Assembly: GCF_035594125.1 (NCBI RefSeq)
Contig: NC_087152.1
Span: 13,656,001-13,720,000 of the forward strand
Direction of reading: 5' to 3'
DNA from: Scylla paramamosain
Lineage: Eukaryota; Arthropoda; Malacostraca; Decapoda; Portunidae
Length of the DNA stretch: 64,000 nt
This document shows, piece after piece, positions 31,422-45,090 of this stretch. The translations under genes and the position numbers were made by a program. The first letter of the stretch is position 1, and every line of letters starts with the position of its first letter. The notes beneath the pieces are model-generated. The model made no database searches and was not told where the DNA came from. It saw nothing but the letters and a program-made list of their open reading frames with translations.

Positions 31422-34400
31422 ATGAGCCATGACGTGATTGTGGACGCCCTGCCCTACATTGACACGGGTTATGACGAGCCAGGCGTCAGGGAGGCGGTGA
31501 GTATAGTAGGCACTGGTGGAGAGTACCTGGTGCCCTTCTCTGGTGAGAAAACTAGAATAGGACACCAGACATACTCCACTCAACTAGGTCGGGGGGGTGG
31601 GGGGGAGCTCTACCAATGGCTCCACTCCTGATCTCACAAGTCAATGATGACATTCTTGTCAACAAATGTACCACCATTGAGACTAATAGCCTGTTGACCA
31701 ACAAAAGGCAGCTCTAGTGGTCTCATTCCATCTTTCAACATCTTCTATGAAGTTTCTAGCCTTTTTTAGCTTTGCGCAAACCTGCTTGTTACATCAACTT
31801 CACCAGTTTCCATTCTTCTAATTTTCAAGTTCATTTGGTTAAATTTGAACTCAGATGTGTGTTGTAGCTTTTTCATCTTAAAAACCTTACATGTTAATCA
31901 ACTAAAGCTCCTCTTTTTGCAGGCACTTGCCATGGTGGAGGATGAGAAGAAACGTTATCGACCCACAAAGAATTACTTGGAACATCTTCCAGCTCTCAAC
32001 CTCTCCACTTTTGAGGTACTTAATTTTTTTCAGTAATCAGGATTGGCTTGGGGGCCTAGGAGTCAGCACATCCATCTCACTCAAGTTGGTTTCCTTTCTT
32101 TAATGCCACTGATCCTTTTTTTGCATAACGGTGAATAGTTGAGGATATAAGCCAAGGAGCTGTGACCTTGGTTTCCCTGCAGGAGTGGAAAGCTAGAGAG
32201 AGAAACAAGGCATGATACATAAGAAAATAATATGACAATTTTGAGGCAGTAAATCTTTCTAGTGAAGAGTACCAAATCTATTTATGTACTTGCAGTTATT
32301 ATTATTGTTATTATTATTTTTTCTTTCTCCTGAAAAGATGCATATCATCACATGTTACTTTTGTACCAAATTCATATTTTAGGTTTAGGACACTGCTTCT
32401 CTGTAACCTATGTATCTTATTTGAATTTCATTTTGCCTTGCTTTTGCCCTAGACTGAGGTGATGCGTTGTGAGTTTGAGCGAGTAGCAGCCAGGCAGCCC
32501 ATGGACACCCTTAGCATGAAGCGTTATGAGCTGCCTCCACCACCGCCTGGCAAGATGACTGATGTGGCAGCATGGGGCGAGTGTGTAGATAATTCAATGG
32601 CACAGTTGGAGCATCAAGCTACCAGGTTTGTGTCTTTCCTTACCATTCTTGTATCTAAATATGTTCCAGTACACTTCAGCAGCAACAAGACCTTTTTTTT
32701 TTTTTTTTTTAATCATCAGAAGGGCACAGCTAAATGAGTCTGTTTGTCTTTGTTCTGTAACCCTCGTTCATCTTGGTTGTGAGTCAAGATGTTATGATTT
32801 TATTCCTCAGTAGCAGCAGAACACCAGCAATTCTGCTCTTCTGTGAATGTGGGAAGGGTAAAGGCATCTTTATGCATTTACTTATTAATTGTAGTTTATT
32901 GTCCAAAGCCACATATGTATGGTCTCTGTATCCATGTTTGTTAAGTTTTTCCTGAAGCTGATAAACTCCTTGCTTATAATAATTATTACGTCCTCTAGTT
33001 TATTCCAGGTGTCTATATTTCATTACAATTTTGTATTATTTATATATCCAATATTTTTTTATCTATTTTTTTATTGTGGCCACTCACATATGTATGACTT
33101 GCATGTCATTTTTCCATGCAAACCATGTTTTGAAATAACTGTAATGATGCAGGATAATGAATCTGGAGTTGATGAGTGAGTATGGAGCTGAGTGCTGGAA
33201 GAGCCACAATGCTTCACTGCAGAGCATGCTGACACGTTCCCAGGCCCTCCTTCAGGATCTCAAGTAAGGCTTGCCATATCTAACCACTCAAACAGTTTTG
33301 TCATAATTGAAATATAGTGTTTTGGACCTTTTCATCTTTCTTCAAATTTATATGTTTTTTTTAATTGTTTGCTGCATATGTAATATAAGATATATGATAC
33401 AGAAGTATGTAGATGGTTTAGTTGCAAAAAGAGTGGCCTCTGAAAAATGGGATATAAAATGTAAGTTTTGAGAAAAGGAAGGAAGTGAAGATTTAGAATA
33501 TGATAGATGCTTTTAGATCAGTTCTTAATCAGGAGTGTTTTCATTCCTGAGTGCTGAAATTTATCTTAGGAACTGCTGTGAATGAACCTTGTAATATCAG
33601 AAGCTACATATCAGGCATCCCTTCAAAAAGAATAGCTTTCTTTTGCTCACAACTAGTGTATTACCAATTTTTTATTATTGGTTTTGCCTACAAATTACTT
33701 TTATCCAATATTTTTTTGAGGACAAAAAATTAATAATCATATAATAATTATTTCTTTATGGGGATTGTTAAGTAGTCTTGACTTCCAAAGATGTCTTACT
33801 GCCCCTACCTAAGTACAAGGGTGCTGTGGGTAGAAAAGGACAAGAAAGGCTACTTTACTTTTAAAGTCAGGATTCATACATTTTGACAGAGGGGAGATGG
33901 AATGGAATAATGAGAGTTGGATAGATAATTTATGTACAAAAGGGTCATATTATGTATACAATGTTTGCCTACTCAAAATCTTTCAGCTCTGTCTGTCAAC
34001 ATCTACCTTCCCTTCCTGCTGGAAGTTTGCCTACATTCAGCCTGTTCCTAAAAAGGGTGACTGTTCTAATCCCTCAAACTACTGTCCTATTGCTTTAATT
34101 TCCTGCCTATCTAAAGTTTTTGAATCTATCCTCAACAGGAAGATTCTTAAACATCTATCACTTCACAACCTTCTATCTGATCGCCAGTATGGGTTCCGTC
34201 AAGGCTGCTCTACTGGTGATCTTCTGGTTTTCCTTACTGATTCTTTGTTATCCTCATTTAGAGATTTTAATGAAACTTTTGCTGTTGCCTTGGACATATC
34301 AAAAGTCTGGCACAAAGCTTTGATTTCCAAACTATCCTCCTATGGCTTCTATCCTTCTCTCTGTAACTTCATCTCAAGTTTCCTTTCCGACCATTCTATT

Positions 34401-35579
34401 GCTGCTGTGGTAGACGGTCAATGTTCTCCTAAATCTATTAACAGTGGTGTTCCTCAGGGTTCTGTCCTGTTACCCACTCTCTTCTTATTATTCATCAATG
34501 ACCTTCTAAACCAAACTTCTTTTCCTATCCACTCCTAAGCTGATGATACCACCCTGCACTTTTCCACGTCTTTCCATAGACATCCAACCCTTCCGGAAGT
34601 AAACATTTCGCGCAGGGAAGCCACAGAGCGCCTGACTTCTGATCTTTCTAAAATTTCTGATTGGGGCAGAGCAAACTTGGTATTGTTCAATACCTCAAAA
34701 ACTCAATTCCTCCATCTATCAACTCGACACAACCTTCCAGACAACTATCCCCTCTTCTTCAGTGACTCAACTGTCCCCCTCTTCTACACTGAACATCCTC
34801 GGTCTGTCCTTTACTTATAATCTGAACTGGAAACTTCACATCTCATCTCTAGCTAAAAACAGCTTCTATAAAGTTAGGGGTTCTGAGACGTCTCTGCCAG
34901 TTTTTCTCACCCCCACAGTTGCTAACTCTGTTTAAGGTCCTTATCTGTCCATGTATGGAGTATGCTTCACATGTCTGAGGGGGTTCCACTCATACCGCTC
35001 TTCTAGACAGGGTGAAATCAAAAGCTTTTTGTCTCATCAACTCCTCTCCTCTAACTGACTGTCTTCAGCCTCTCATAGTCACAATGTTGCATCTCTAGCT
35101 GTCTTTTACTGCCATTTTCATGCTAACTGCTCTTCTGACCTTTTCTAGGACTGGCATCTCAGTGGGTTTTTTTCTATTTGATTTTTGTTGCCCTTGGCCA
35201 GTGTCCTTCCTATATATAAAAAAAAAAAAGTAAATGAAAAAATAGGGTAGAAATTATTTGAAGGCAGCAGGACAAGGTATATAGGTAGTAGAAAGTATGG
35301 GGATTTTTCATAAACATGCATGAAAATAGAAAAGTAGTAGCTATGTTCATCAGATGTCAAGAGATTTAGTTAATATCATTGTGACATTACAGGAAAGAAA
35401 TTCAGGAGCTGAACTGGTCGAGAAAGAGTATGCAGACCAAGGCTGGTGAGGAGCTTCGGCACCTGGAGAGCAGCTGGGTGTCTCTTGTGTCAAGGAACTA
35501 CGAGATAGAACAGGCTTGTGTGCTGCTGGAGGCTGAGATTGCAAAGATGAAAGAGAAGGAAAGGGAAAGAGCCAGTTGA
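31422..35579 (+). CDS. BCAS2: Pre-mRNA-splicing factor SPF27 (BCAS2 homologue), 5 exons
   Basis: Complete. Exons: 31422-31496, 31923-32015, 32453-32625, 33153-33263, 35393-35579; 639 nt, 212 residues (human BCAS2 is 225). Diagnostic blocks are [19 protein letters not shown] near the start, [54 protein letters not shown] and the coiled-coil C-terminal half with [19 protein letters not shown] and [14 protein letters not shown]. In other animals BCAS2/SPF27 is a core subunit of the PRP19/CDC5L (NineTeen) complex, which acts in spliceosome activation in the nucleus. The ATG at 31422 gives [11 protein letters not shown], slightly shorter than the human N-terminus. The last intron is 2.1 kb and contains an inactive LINE. 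The protein ends in a Lys/Glu-rich stretch ([10 protein letters not shown]) without the longer human tail. Confidence 0.96.
33950..35235 (+). mobile_element. LINE (non-LTR) reverse transcriptase fragment in the BCAS2 intron, inactive
   Basis: Same strand as BCAS2, in its last intron. The frame reads [17 protein letters not shown], a [13 protein letters not shown] block, a degraded [14 protein letters not shown] (FDR lost) and [21 protein letters not shown] stop codon (34536-34538) replaces the Tyr of the catalytic YADD, leaving ADDTTLHF downstream. Further frameshifts follow. The 3' tail (GGACTGGCATCTCAGTGGG, a T-run, CCCTTGGCCAGTG, then A-run at about 35218-35229) is shared with several other copies here. 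Confidence 0.88.
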
Positions 35580-35668
35580 ATGAACCTCAAATTATATCCC
35601 GATTTTTATCAAACAAATTATTTTAATTTTGTTTTCTCCAACTTTAATTGTAGCAGTATGGTATCTTT

Positions 35669-35674
35669 AATAAA
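35669..35674 (+). terminator. Polyadenylation signal of BCAS2
   Basis: AATAAA 90 bases after the stop codon, followed by a GT-rich stretch (gtgttt). This is the likely mRNA 3' end. Confidence 0.6.
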
Positions 35675-36149
35675 GTGTTTACATCCATATTTAAGGGAAT
35701 TAATGCATTAAGAACCAAAGCATCTTAAGTATAATTATGAACAGCTGTGATGATAAAGAACTAACATTCCTGTAGACCTGCACTAGACTTGCGTGAATGA
35801 AAAATGAAGAAGACTTACAGGTGGGTAGTTGAACCATGACCTCACTTTGTACTTAGGTAAGAAGAGGCAAAGATTAAAATAGATAAATTAGGTAATAATA
35901 ACATTTACAGCTTTTGGAAATAAAGGAAATTTAAATATTGATAGATCAGGAATCTCGGTACTTAGCTGGTAAATGGTACCTAAAATTGTAACTCGGGTAT
36001 AACTGAAACTGAAGCAAGAGGTAATAAATAAAAAATAAAAAAAGTTGCGAAGGACCGGTAATAAAAATGTGAGAAGAGGAAACAAAAGATAAAAGAAATA
36101 AATTTACCATTCTATAGTAACTTCCAGTCATTAGTTTTGGGAGAACGGC

Positions 36150-36419
<270 letters not shown>

Positions 36420-37639
36420 TATTTTTCTTTTTATATCTTCTTCCTTGACTGCGTCCTCCTAATACACAAAATAAGCGTAGACAAAAGAGTTATGCTCCGT
36501 TGTAAAGATATATCCCGCTGACAACGATCAACTACGATGAACAAGACCCTGGAGTTAGGATGGAGGAGAAAACAAGGAAATGAAGCAACAAGCTGCCCAT
36601 TATGTAACTATAACGAAGAAAACTAGAACAGTTTCTGCTATACTGTCCAAAACTACAAGACATTAGAAACATTACAAGACCCCTCCAATAACCCTATCAC
36701 ATAAACATACTAGAAAAGCTCTTAATCTGATAAAGATAATATACAACAAGACTATAAAAACATCATAGTATCACTGGAAAAGAAGGATCAGACAGAAACA
36801 GCAGCAATAGTAGAAAAATAAATAAAATAGGGGTGCCGTTGCAAAGGCAATATCCCACAATACCAACTGAACTGAACTGAGCTCATGGCCTGCCATACTT
36901 GATAGAACCGAAGCACCGAGCAGTGAGTTTCTCCCTTTACTTCAGTGCATTGTAGGGACCTGGCAGCGTTCCTAGAGGTTAAAGGGCCGAGTGAGAAAAG
37001 GTTAAGGGCCCTTGAGTTACCTAGTATCCCAGGAAACGAGGCCAGGCTGTCCATTTCAGGTCACAGAGGAAAAGTAAAAAAGTTTTGAAGTTTCGTTATG
37101 TCTGCGACTTATCTTGGCAACTTCTAACATGCTATTATTAAAGATGAGCTGTTCCTATTCTGGTGGTAATTTAACATGGTTTCTGCTTAGTTTATGTGAA
37201 AAAAATACAAATCCATGTGAACGGAGAAGTTATCTCTGGCACGTGCTCTGAAATGCATCGTGTTCTCATAATGAGTAATTTCGAATGCCACAAAGATAAT
37301 TCCTTTGGTTTTCATGGGTCTCTTCCCAGTAATTATGCAGAATTCTTTTTAAAATACCATTAGAACTTTTTAAAATACCATTAGAATCGTGAAAGTCCCG
37401 TGCAAATCCACAAGAAATTCCATTTGAACTGTTGTAATAGGAAAGTCGCCAGAATATTTGAGAATATGAACTCTGGTATTATATTAGATTTACACCATCA
37501 TACTCTACAACATTGAGAACGTGATTTTTGCATACCATACTGGATTCTAAGAAACTTTATCTCATTGAGTTTCTGTGGGAAATCTATAGTTTTCAAAATA
37601 GACACGGGCACTTGCCATAAAAATTCCCTAGACGAAATC

Positions 37640-37760
37640 CTGTAAGATAGGTTAGATTAGTATCCCTGAGGGGAGGTCGAGGAAGATACAACCCCCTCGG
37701 CTAGGTTAGATTAGTATCACTGGAGGGGGCCCAGGGCAGTGTAGCCACTCCAGCTAGGTT
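37640..37760 (+). repeat. Partial tandem repeat of about 53 bp
   Basis: TAGGTTAGATTAGTATC occurs twice and TAGGTTAGGTGG once, with similar GC-rich spacers. Confidence 0.6.
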
Positions 37761-37929
37761 AGGTGGATAGGGGGATTATAGTGTAAATAAAATAATTTAC
37801 TCTAACTAATGAGAGAACAAAGCAGTTCAGAATATGAGCCTTCATTGGCCTGGGTTGCTCAGATCATGGCCTAGCAGCCCTGATGAAACTCCCACTCTCA
37901 AATAAGGTTAGGGAGAAAGTTTGTAAAAA

Positions 37930-40694
37930 TTACATTGTGTAGATCTTGTGCCTAAGTTATGTTTTCCATGCCCTCACTGGCCTAAAGACTGAGGAGGCTT
38001 ATGGAGCTGATGGAGTCCCTCCTATTCTTAGAAACTGTGCCTCTTGTCTAGTCAGACTCATTCAACTCTGTCTATCAATGTCTACCTTTCCTTCTTGCTG
38101 GAAGTTTGCCTACATTCATCCTGTTCCTAAAAAGGATGACCATTCTAACCCCCTCAGACTATCATCCTGTTGCTTTAATTTCCTGCCTATCTAAAGTTAT
38201 TAATCTATCCTCAACAGGAAGATTCTTAAACATCTATCACTTCACAACCTTCTGTCTGATAGCCAGTGTGGGTTCCATCGTGGCTGCTCTACTGGTTATC
38301 TGGCTTTCCTTACTGAGTCTTGGTTATCCTCTTTAAGAGATTTTGGTGAAACTTTTGCTGTTACCGTAGACATATCAAAAGCTTTTGATAGAGTCTGGCA
38401 CAAAGCTTTGATTTTCAAACTACCCTCCTATGGCTTCTATCCTTCTCTCTGTAACTTCACTTCAAGTTTCCTTTTCGACCATTCTGTTGTTGCTGTGGTA
38501 GACAGTCACTGTTTTTCTAAATCTATTAACAGTGGTGTTCCTCAGGGTTCTGTCCTGTCACCCACTCTCTTCCTATTATTCATCAATGATCTTCTAAACC
38601 GAACTTCTTGTCTTATCCACCTCTATGCTGATGATGCCACCCTGCACTTTTTCATGTCTTTTCATAAACATCCACCCCTTCAGGAAGTTCAAGCAAGAAA
38701 GCCACAGAATGCTTGATGTCTGATCTCCCTAAAATTTCTGATTGGGGCAGAGCAAACTTAGTATTGTTCATTGCCTCAAAAACTCATTTCCTCTATCTTG
38801 ACACAGCCTTCCAGACAACTATCCCCTCTTCTTCATTGACACTCGGCTGTCTCCCTCTTCTACACTGAACATCTTTGGTCTGTCCTTTACTTATAATCCA
38901 AACTGAAAACTTCACATCTCATCTCTAGCTAAAACATCTATGAAATTAGTCATTCTGAGTCGTCTCCACCAGTTTTTCTCACTCCCCACTGTCCCACCCA
39001 CAGCTGCTAACTCTGTACAGGGGCCTTATCCGTCCATGTATGAAGTATGCTTCATATGCATGGGGGGTTCCACTCACACCGCTCTTTTAGACAGGGTAGA
39101 ATCAAAAGCTTTTCATCCTATCAACTTTCCTCTTATTGACTATCTTCAGCCTCTTTCTTATCGCTGCAGTGTAGCATCTTGTGCTGTCTTGATCTTGATC
39201 TTACAGGAGGCTCAGGATTCCTCCCAAGTCAGGCCTTTGCATTGATACACTTATAGGGAGAAAAAAAAAAAAAAATGACGAACAGAAAATGGCACACAGA
39301 GTCATACAACATCTATCACACCACTAGTTCCTTCATTTAGCACATCATATTTTCTCCAGGAACTCTTTCACAGCCTCAATCATCCTTTCATTTGTCTCCC
39401 CACACATTCCCAGCAGCAACACCATCCATTCCCTTCCTGTCTTCTCCACTCTAGCATGCCCAATTCCCTCAGCACCACTTGTATCATCTCATTCCTGTCT
39501 CTGGCATACTTCACACACTCCAGCACCACAGGCTCCACTGTCTCATCCTCTCCCATGTCACACATCTGGCACACTTTGCTGCGGGACTCAGACCATCTGT
39601 GACTCCTTGTGTTCACATCCATACACTGTTTTCCCACTTGGAAGAGATCACCCAGGCTTCCCTCATACCACTTTTCATACATTGGGGCCTCTTTCTCTCT
39701 ATACCACTCCAAAGTATTCTTTTGTTCCATTTTATTCTTCCATTCACTCAATCCCACATGCTTCACCACTCTGTCTATCTCACTTTTCCACTTTCTTACA
39801 TCACATTCTAAACCCTCTCCATTTCTGACAATCATACTCCAGTCACTTTCAATATGCCTCCCCTCAAACCACTGAAAAGCCCAGCTAGTTTCCAAGCCAC
39901 TCTTTACACACTTCTTCTCCCACCTGCTACTCCTAACATTCCACAGAAACACCTTTCTCCCTAGTCTTACATCATCCATTTGCTCTAATCTAGCTTTGTA
40001 CCTCAAGGTTGCTTTTGCATGTTTCTCTCTAAAAGTACTCCATCCCATGCTCCCTCTCAAGGCCTCTATTGCTGCATACCTTGGTGCATTAAGTGCCATC
40101 CTTGCTACTCTGTTCTGTCCTACTTCTATCTTCTCTAATTAATTTTCATTCCACACAATCACATCCATACCATACATAATGCTTGGATCAGCCATGCTCT
40201 TCCAGACTTCTTGCAGCATGTAATATTTACTCGCTCTCATCCTTGCTGCACTCCCTAGATGATCCACCCACTGGTTCACCATACTGATTTCTTCATTCTT
40301 TGGCTTCACGCAGCAATTTGGACTCATCTGAATATCTTCTACCATTATTTTTATACTAACTGCTCTTCTGATCTTGCTAGCTGTATGCCTCCCGTCCTCC
40401 TTTGGCCTTGCTGCACAAGAATTTCTTCTTTCTCTCATCCCTATTCTGTCCACCTCTTTAATGCAAGAGTTAACCAGTATTCTCAGTCATTCATCCCTAT
40501 CTCTGGTAAACTCTGGAACTCCCTGCCTGCTTCTGTATTTCCTCCTTCCTGTGACTTGAACTCTTTCAAGAGGAAGATTTCAAAACACTTATCCTTTAAT
40601 TTTTGATGGTCCTTTTGACATTTCTTTTGGGACTGGAATCTCAGTGGGATTTTTTACCCTCATGACCAGTGACCCTTACATAAAAAAAAAAAAA
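37930..40694 (+). mobile_element. LINE of the same family, split by a second LINE
   Basis: About 37930-39190 gives the RT with an intact-looking YADD (38624-38635), KAFDRVWHKALIFKL and [19 protein letters not shown], though frameshifts separate the blocks. The frame stops matching its sister copy (33.95-35.2 kb) at about 39190. It resumes at about 40333 with IFYHYFYTNCSSDLASCMPP and the C-terminal LWNSLPASVFPP and DLNSFKRKISKHL, then the shared 3' tail and poly-A (40681-40694). The DNA between is a separate, oppositely oriented LINE. Confidence 0.88.
39191..40330 (-). mobile_element. Second LINE 3' end inserted inside the first LINE
   Basis: Minus strand. Two frames cover the C-terminal half of a different LINE: 40453-40139 (VDHLGSAARMRASKYYMLQE, then VWKSMADPSIMYGMDVIVWN) and 40099-39380 (MALNAPRYAAIEALRGSMGW). 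The second ends in a Cys motif, CQMCDMGEDETVEPVVLECV, typical of the LINE C-terminus. A stop near 40138 separates the two. The 3' end is a (GATCAA)-type short repeat (minus strand) at about 39191-39205. Confidence 0.8.
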
Positions 40695-40755
40695 AGACGT
40701 GATTTATAGTATGTTAGATAATCAAGATGACATTGGCACAAAACTCAGCAGTAGT

Positions 40756-40871
<116 letters not shown>

Positions 40872-40875
40872 AAGG

Positions 40876-40950
40876 GAATTCAGGCCAAGGACAATAAAAG
40901 GATGGCAAAAAAAAAAAGTCCACAAAAGGTGGTTACAGTCCCAAAAGAGT
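40876..40950 (-). mobile_element. Inverted LINE 3'-tail fragment
   Basis: GGCCAAGGACAATAAAAGGA, an A-run and CAGTCCCAAAAGAGTTG. It matches the copy at 9.9 kb, again in minus orientation, directly after the (AT)n array at 40757-40871. Confidence 0.5.
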
Positions 40951-41054
40951 TGTAGTGTGTGGAGACAGAAATACTTATACCAAATACTTTGTCTGCAAAG
41001 GCTCAGTAGAGCCATAATTTACATCTTGGTTACTTCTATGTTTATCAAGCTTTC

Positions 41055-41262
<208 letters not shown>

Positions 41263-42649
41263 GTAAAAGGCAATTGATGAGTGAAATCAGTAATGAAACA
41301 GTAGAAGCACTCTGCACATCACACACTTCACTAATATTCAAATCATTCTAGCTAAGAACTTTGTGAGAGCTGAACGGTTGTGCTGTATACTGTTGAATAG
41401 GAAATTTCATTGTGTTCAGTGGTATGTGTCTGCACTTGTTGAGGCAAACAAAAGTTGGTGAAAATTGCAGAAAATTGATATTCATTTTATAAAATCCCAT
41501 TTTTTATACCTTTTTACTTTTTGCAAGTTAGCTATTAACTTAAGGGAATAGAAGAGATGAAAACTATATCTTATAAAATTGATGGAGCTGTGCTATCATA
41601 TGGTGCAAATTTCATTACAACTGCCACATTGTTCACGAGATGTTAGTGTTTGAACAGTGTTATTGGGCTGGGCTGGACCGCTCAAAATTAAACAACCTCC
41701 ATACAAAACTTCGCTCTGCATGTTATTATTATTTATTTATTTATTTATTTGTTCATTTATCTATTTATTTATTTATTTGTTACAATGTTGGCTTCAATAA
41801 CCCAATCTGATTAGCTGTTCAAATATCTACTTTTCTTAATGAAAAATCAATTTGGCAGAGTCTTGCTCTGCTTCTTAATTTGAATAGTTTGTTTGTTCCC
41901 ACAGTTTAGTCCTTCTCCTATCTCAAACATATTATATACAGTATTAGTCTCTATGTTGTAGTATCCATGTAGAATTTCTTATCTATTAGTCATATTCCCC
42001 ATGCAGTCTGTAATACAGCATGGTTGTCATATCCAATTTTTTTCACTTCATAATCCTGGAGGTAATTTTGATTAGCAGAGAGTATTTTCAATTGATTCTC
42101 TATCATCTTCCTGGTATAGTAACCAAACTGGCTAGGCATACTCCACAATTAGATAAATTTTAAAGTTTGGAATGATGGAAAATCGAGAAATATAAAACTT
42201 GTGGATCACACTCTTAGTTTGATATCCTTTATTTACCATTTTATTATTGTGCTTTTGAAAATTCACATGATTATCAGTAACTCCTAAGTCCTTTTTATGT
42301 AGGACTCTGCAAAACACTGCAGTTAACTTTAGGTAGTATGTTGTCTCTTGTGTTGTGTGTTTTTTTTATGTATCATCAAGTAAAGTTGGAGTCTTGGGCA
42401 TATGCTATAGTTGCTCATGGCCTCGGTACTCATCTCTGTCTTTTGGCTGCTGAGCCTGTGGTGGATGATATTCTTTACCCCAGGACACAGGGCCATGGTT
42501 TTTCTTAGTTTATCTTTCCTGTGTTTCTCCAGGTACACATTTATCAATCAATCCCAAGGAAGGATGACCAGCTGGGTGAACCTAGGAGCACTGGCTTAGC
42601 AGGGAAGAATTGCTCTGGAGGAGGATAAGTGCAGGTTAGTGATGGTGTT

Positions 42650-43190
42650 ATAAGTTATAATGAAAGAACATAGGAAAATAAGGGAAGCTGCAAGAAGCCA
42701 TCAGGCCTACATATGGCAGTCCTTGTTTGAAACATATCTTCGTTTTCCACATATCATTCCCGTCCATAATTTTGTCTAATCTTTTAAAGCTTCCTAAAGA
42801 CTCGGCACTATCAACCTGATTACTGAATACATTCCATTCATCTACCACAATTCCTTCCTACCTATCTCTTTTTAAATTTCAGCTTTAAAGCTTGAACCCA
42901 TTAGTTCTTGTTCTATCATGATTACTGATCCTAAGCATTTTGTTTATGTCACTTTTGTTATATCCACTACATCGCTTAGACTTCTATCAGGTCCCCTCTT
43001 AACCTGTGCCTCTCTAAGTAGTGTAAATTTAAAAATCTGTCTCGTTTTATAAGGAATAGCCCTCATCCCCTGTGTCCTTTTAGTCTTTCTCCTATGTACT
43101 GATTCTGATAGGCCTATATCCTTCCTGTAATATGCAGACTAAGACTGTACATTATAATCTAGATGAGGTCTGACCATTCTTCTACTTTAA
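42650..43190 (-). mobile_element. CR1-like LINE 3' end, degenerate
   Basis: Minus strand. Broken frames give LINE C-terminal signatures: VDEWNVFSNQVDSAESLGSF followed by KRLDKIMDG, preceded by frameshifted remnants around 43000-43100. Many stops. No 5' part is recognisable. Confidence 0.65.
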
Positions 43191-43562
43191 ACACTCCTAA
43201 CAACACACTGGCTGTGAATCAGGAGTTACACAAGGAGAGGAGAATTTTTTTTCCATATATTTGTTTGACTTTTGTCACAGCAACATCAGTTACAATGCCT
43301 ATATGAGAAAACTACTGGAACTTTTCCTTTTGTGAAATTTTTAATTGTACTTGTATTGTCATTATGTTCTTCCACTAACATTGCTTAATCAATTATTAAA
43401 TTCCTATGATTGATGGCAATGTTTGAACTTTATACATTTTTTCATAGTAATTTTTGCACTTTAAATTTATTTTGACGTATTCATATTTCTTTATTTTTTC
43501 TTTATTAATTTATTTTGATTTTATTCATGTTTTTATTTTTTTCCTTTTTCTTTCTTTCTTTT

Positions 43563-43594
<32 letters not shown>

Positions 43595-44239
43595 TATTGT
43601 TGTTGTATCCTGGCTTGTGGTTTGAGGGGTCTGTGCTCTATCACTCTGGTTTGCATTTTTTCCAGGGTGACAATGGACAGTGAAGGTCAGGACACAGAAG
43701 GTATCACTTTCAAGGCATAGCTGAAGATTGATGCTGGAGGTTACAGGGAGACAGCAGCTGTTTGTTACCTGTTATCTTATAACACCTCCAGGTAAGCACT
43801 GAGGCTAGAATGTGTACAAATCACTTGTTGCTTAGTGGGAAGAATGGAGGATCTGTGTTGAAAGCTTGCAGAGTGAGGGATGTGGCAAGCCAATTTCTTC
43901 TTCTGCATGGTGAAAGTTTTGTAAAGAGTTGTAACTTATGACATTGACCCATACTAAAAGTACATAAGATGTAGACATTAATTACCACTGGATATATGCA
44001 GTGTCCACATTCCAGAGACGAGGAGGCTGACCACCAAATGCTCCCAGATACCCAGGAACAGGAAAATGCTAATGAAGAAGAGGATCATCCTTAATAAACA
44101 ACTGAGGTGTGTGCATACTGAGGAGAGGAAGAGAGAAAAATATCAGAACTAGAGGAAAGAATAAAGCAGTCCCATGCAGACCAAAGAGCTAGAGAAGAAA
44201 CAAGGGCAGTAAACATAAGATGGAACCCAAAATACTTTC

Positions 44240-45090
44240 TTGGGTACTGTAAGCGCCACTCGAAAACTGAATCTCAGATTGACTCACTACAGGACACTGA
44301 TGGAAACTTGTCAAGAGATCACAAGACAGTCTGCCAGCTACTGTTTCTCCAGTACAACCAGGTGTTCAAGCAGGACAAAACTGTACATAATCCATGGACT
44401 TCACAGAGGATGCACCACAGGACAAGCTGCAGCTAACAGACATCACTGTCACTGAAGAGGACATGGAGAGGGCCATCAGTGAAATAAAACCCAATGCTGC
44501 AACAGGACCAGATGGTGTGCCAGCAGTTGTTCTTATCAAGTGCAGCTCAGCTCTAGCCCAACCCCTGTGTATACTCTGGCGCTGCTCCATGGATGAAGGA
44601 GTTGGAACTACCAGCACAGCTGAAGAAGGCAACCATGTGCCTTATATACAAGGTAGGAGACAAGAGCCTGCCAAACAACTACAGGCCAGTAACTATCACC
44701 TCATCAAAGTATTTGAAAAGTGTGTTAGAGACAGGATCACAGTGCACATGGAGGAGCACCACCTACACAGCGACAATCAGCATGGCTTCAGGAAGGGAAG
44801 GTCCTACTTGTGTAAGCTCCTGGCACACTATGTGTACTGCACAGTCTGGCTGAGGATGAAAATGTAGATGTCATGTTCCTAGACATTACCAAAGCTTTTG
44901 ACAGAGTGGATCATGGTATACTACTACACAAGATCAAGGCCCTTGGCATAACAGACAAGCTGGGTGTCTGGATCCACAACTTCCTCACAAGATGCCAGCA
45001 AGCAGTTGCAGTGGATGGGTGCAGATTAGAGGAAGCAGAAGTAATTAGCAGACTCCCACGGGAATTAGTCCTGGCCCTCTTCTGTTCCTA
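44240..45090 (+). mobile_element. Degenerate LINE reverse transcriptase
   Basis: Three frames carry successive RT pieces: AISEIKPNAATGPDGVPAVV (44469 on), LPAQLKKATMCLIYKVGDKS with YRPVTITS, then QHGFRKGRSYL, and MFLDITKAFDRVDHGILLHK (44873 on). The order is correct for a jockey-like RT but frameshifts separate all of them, and the YADD region is lost. Confidence 0.75.
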
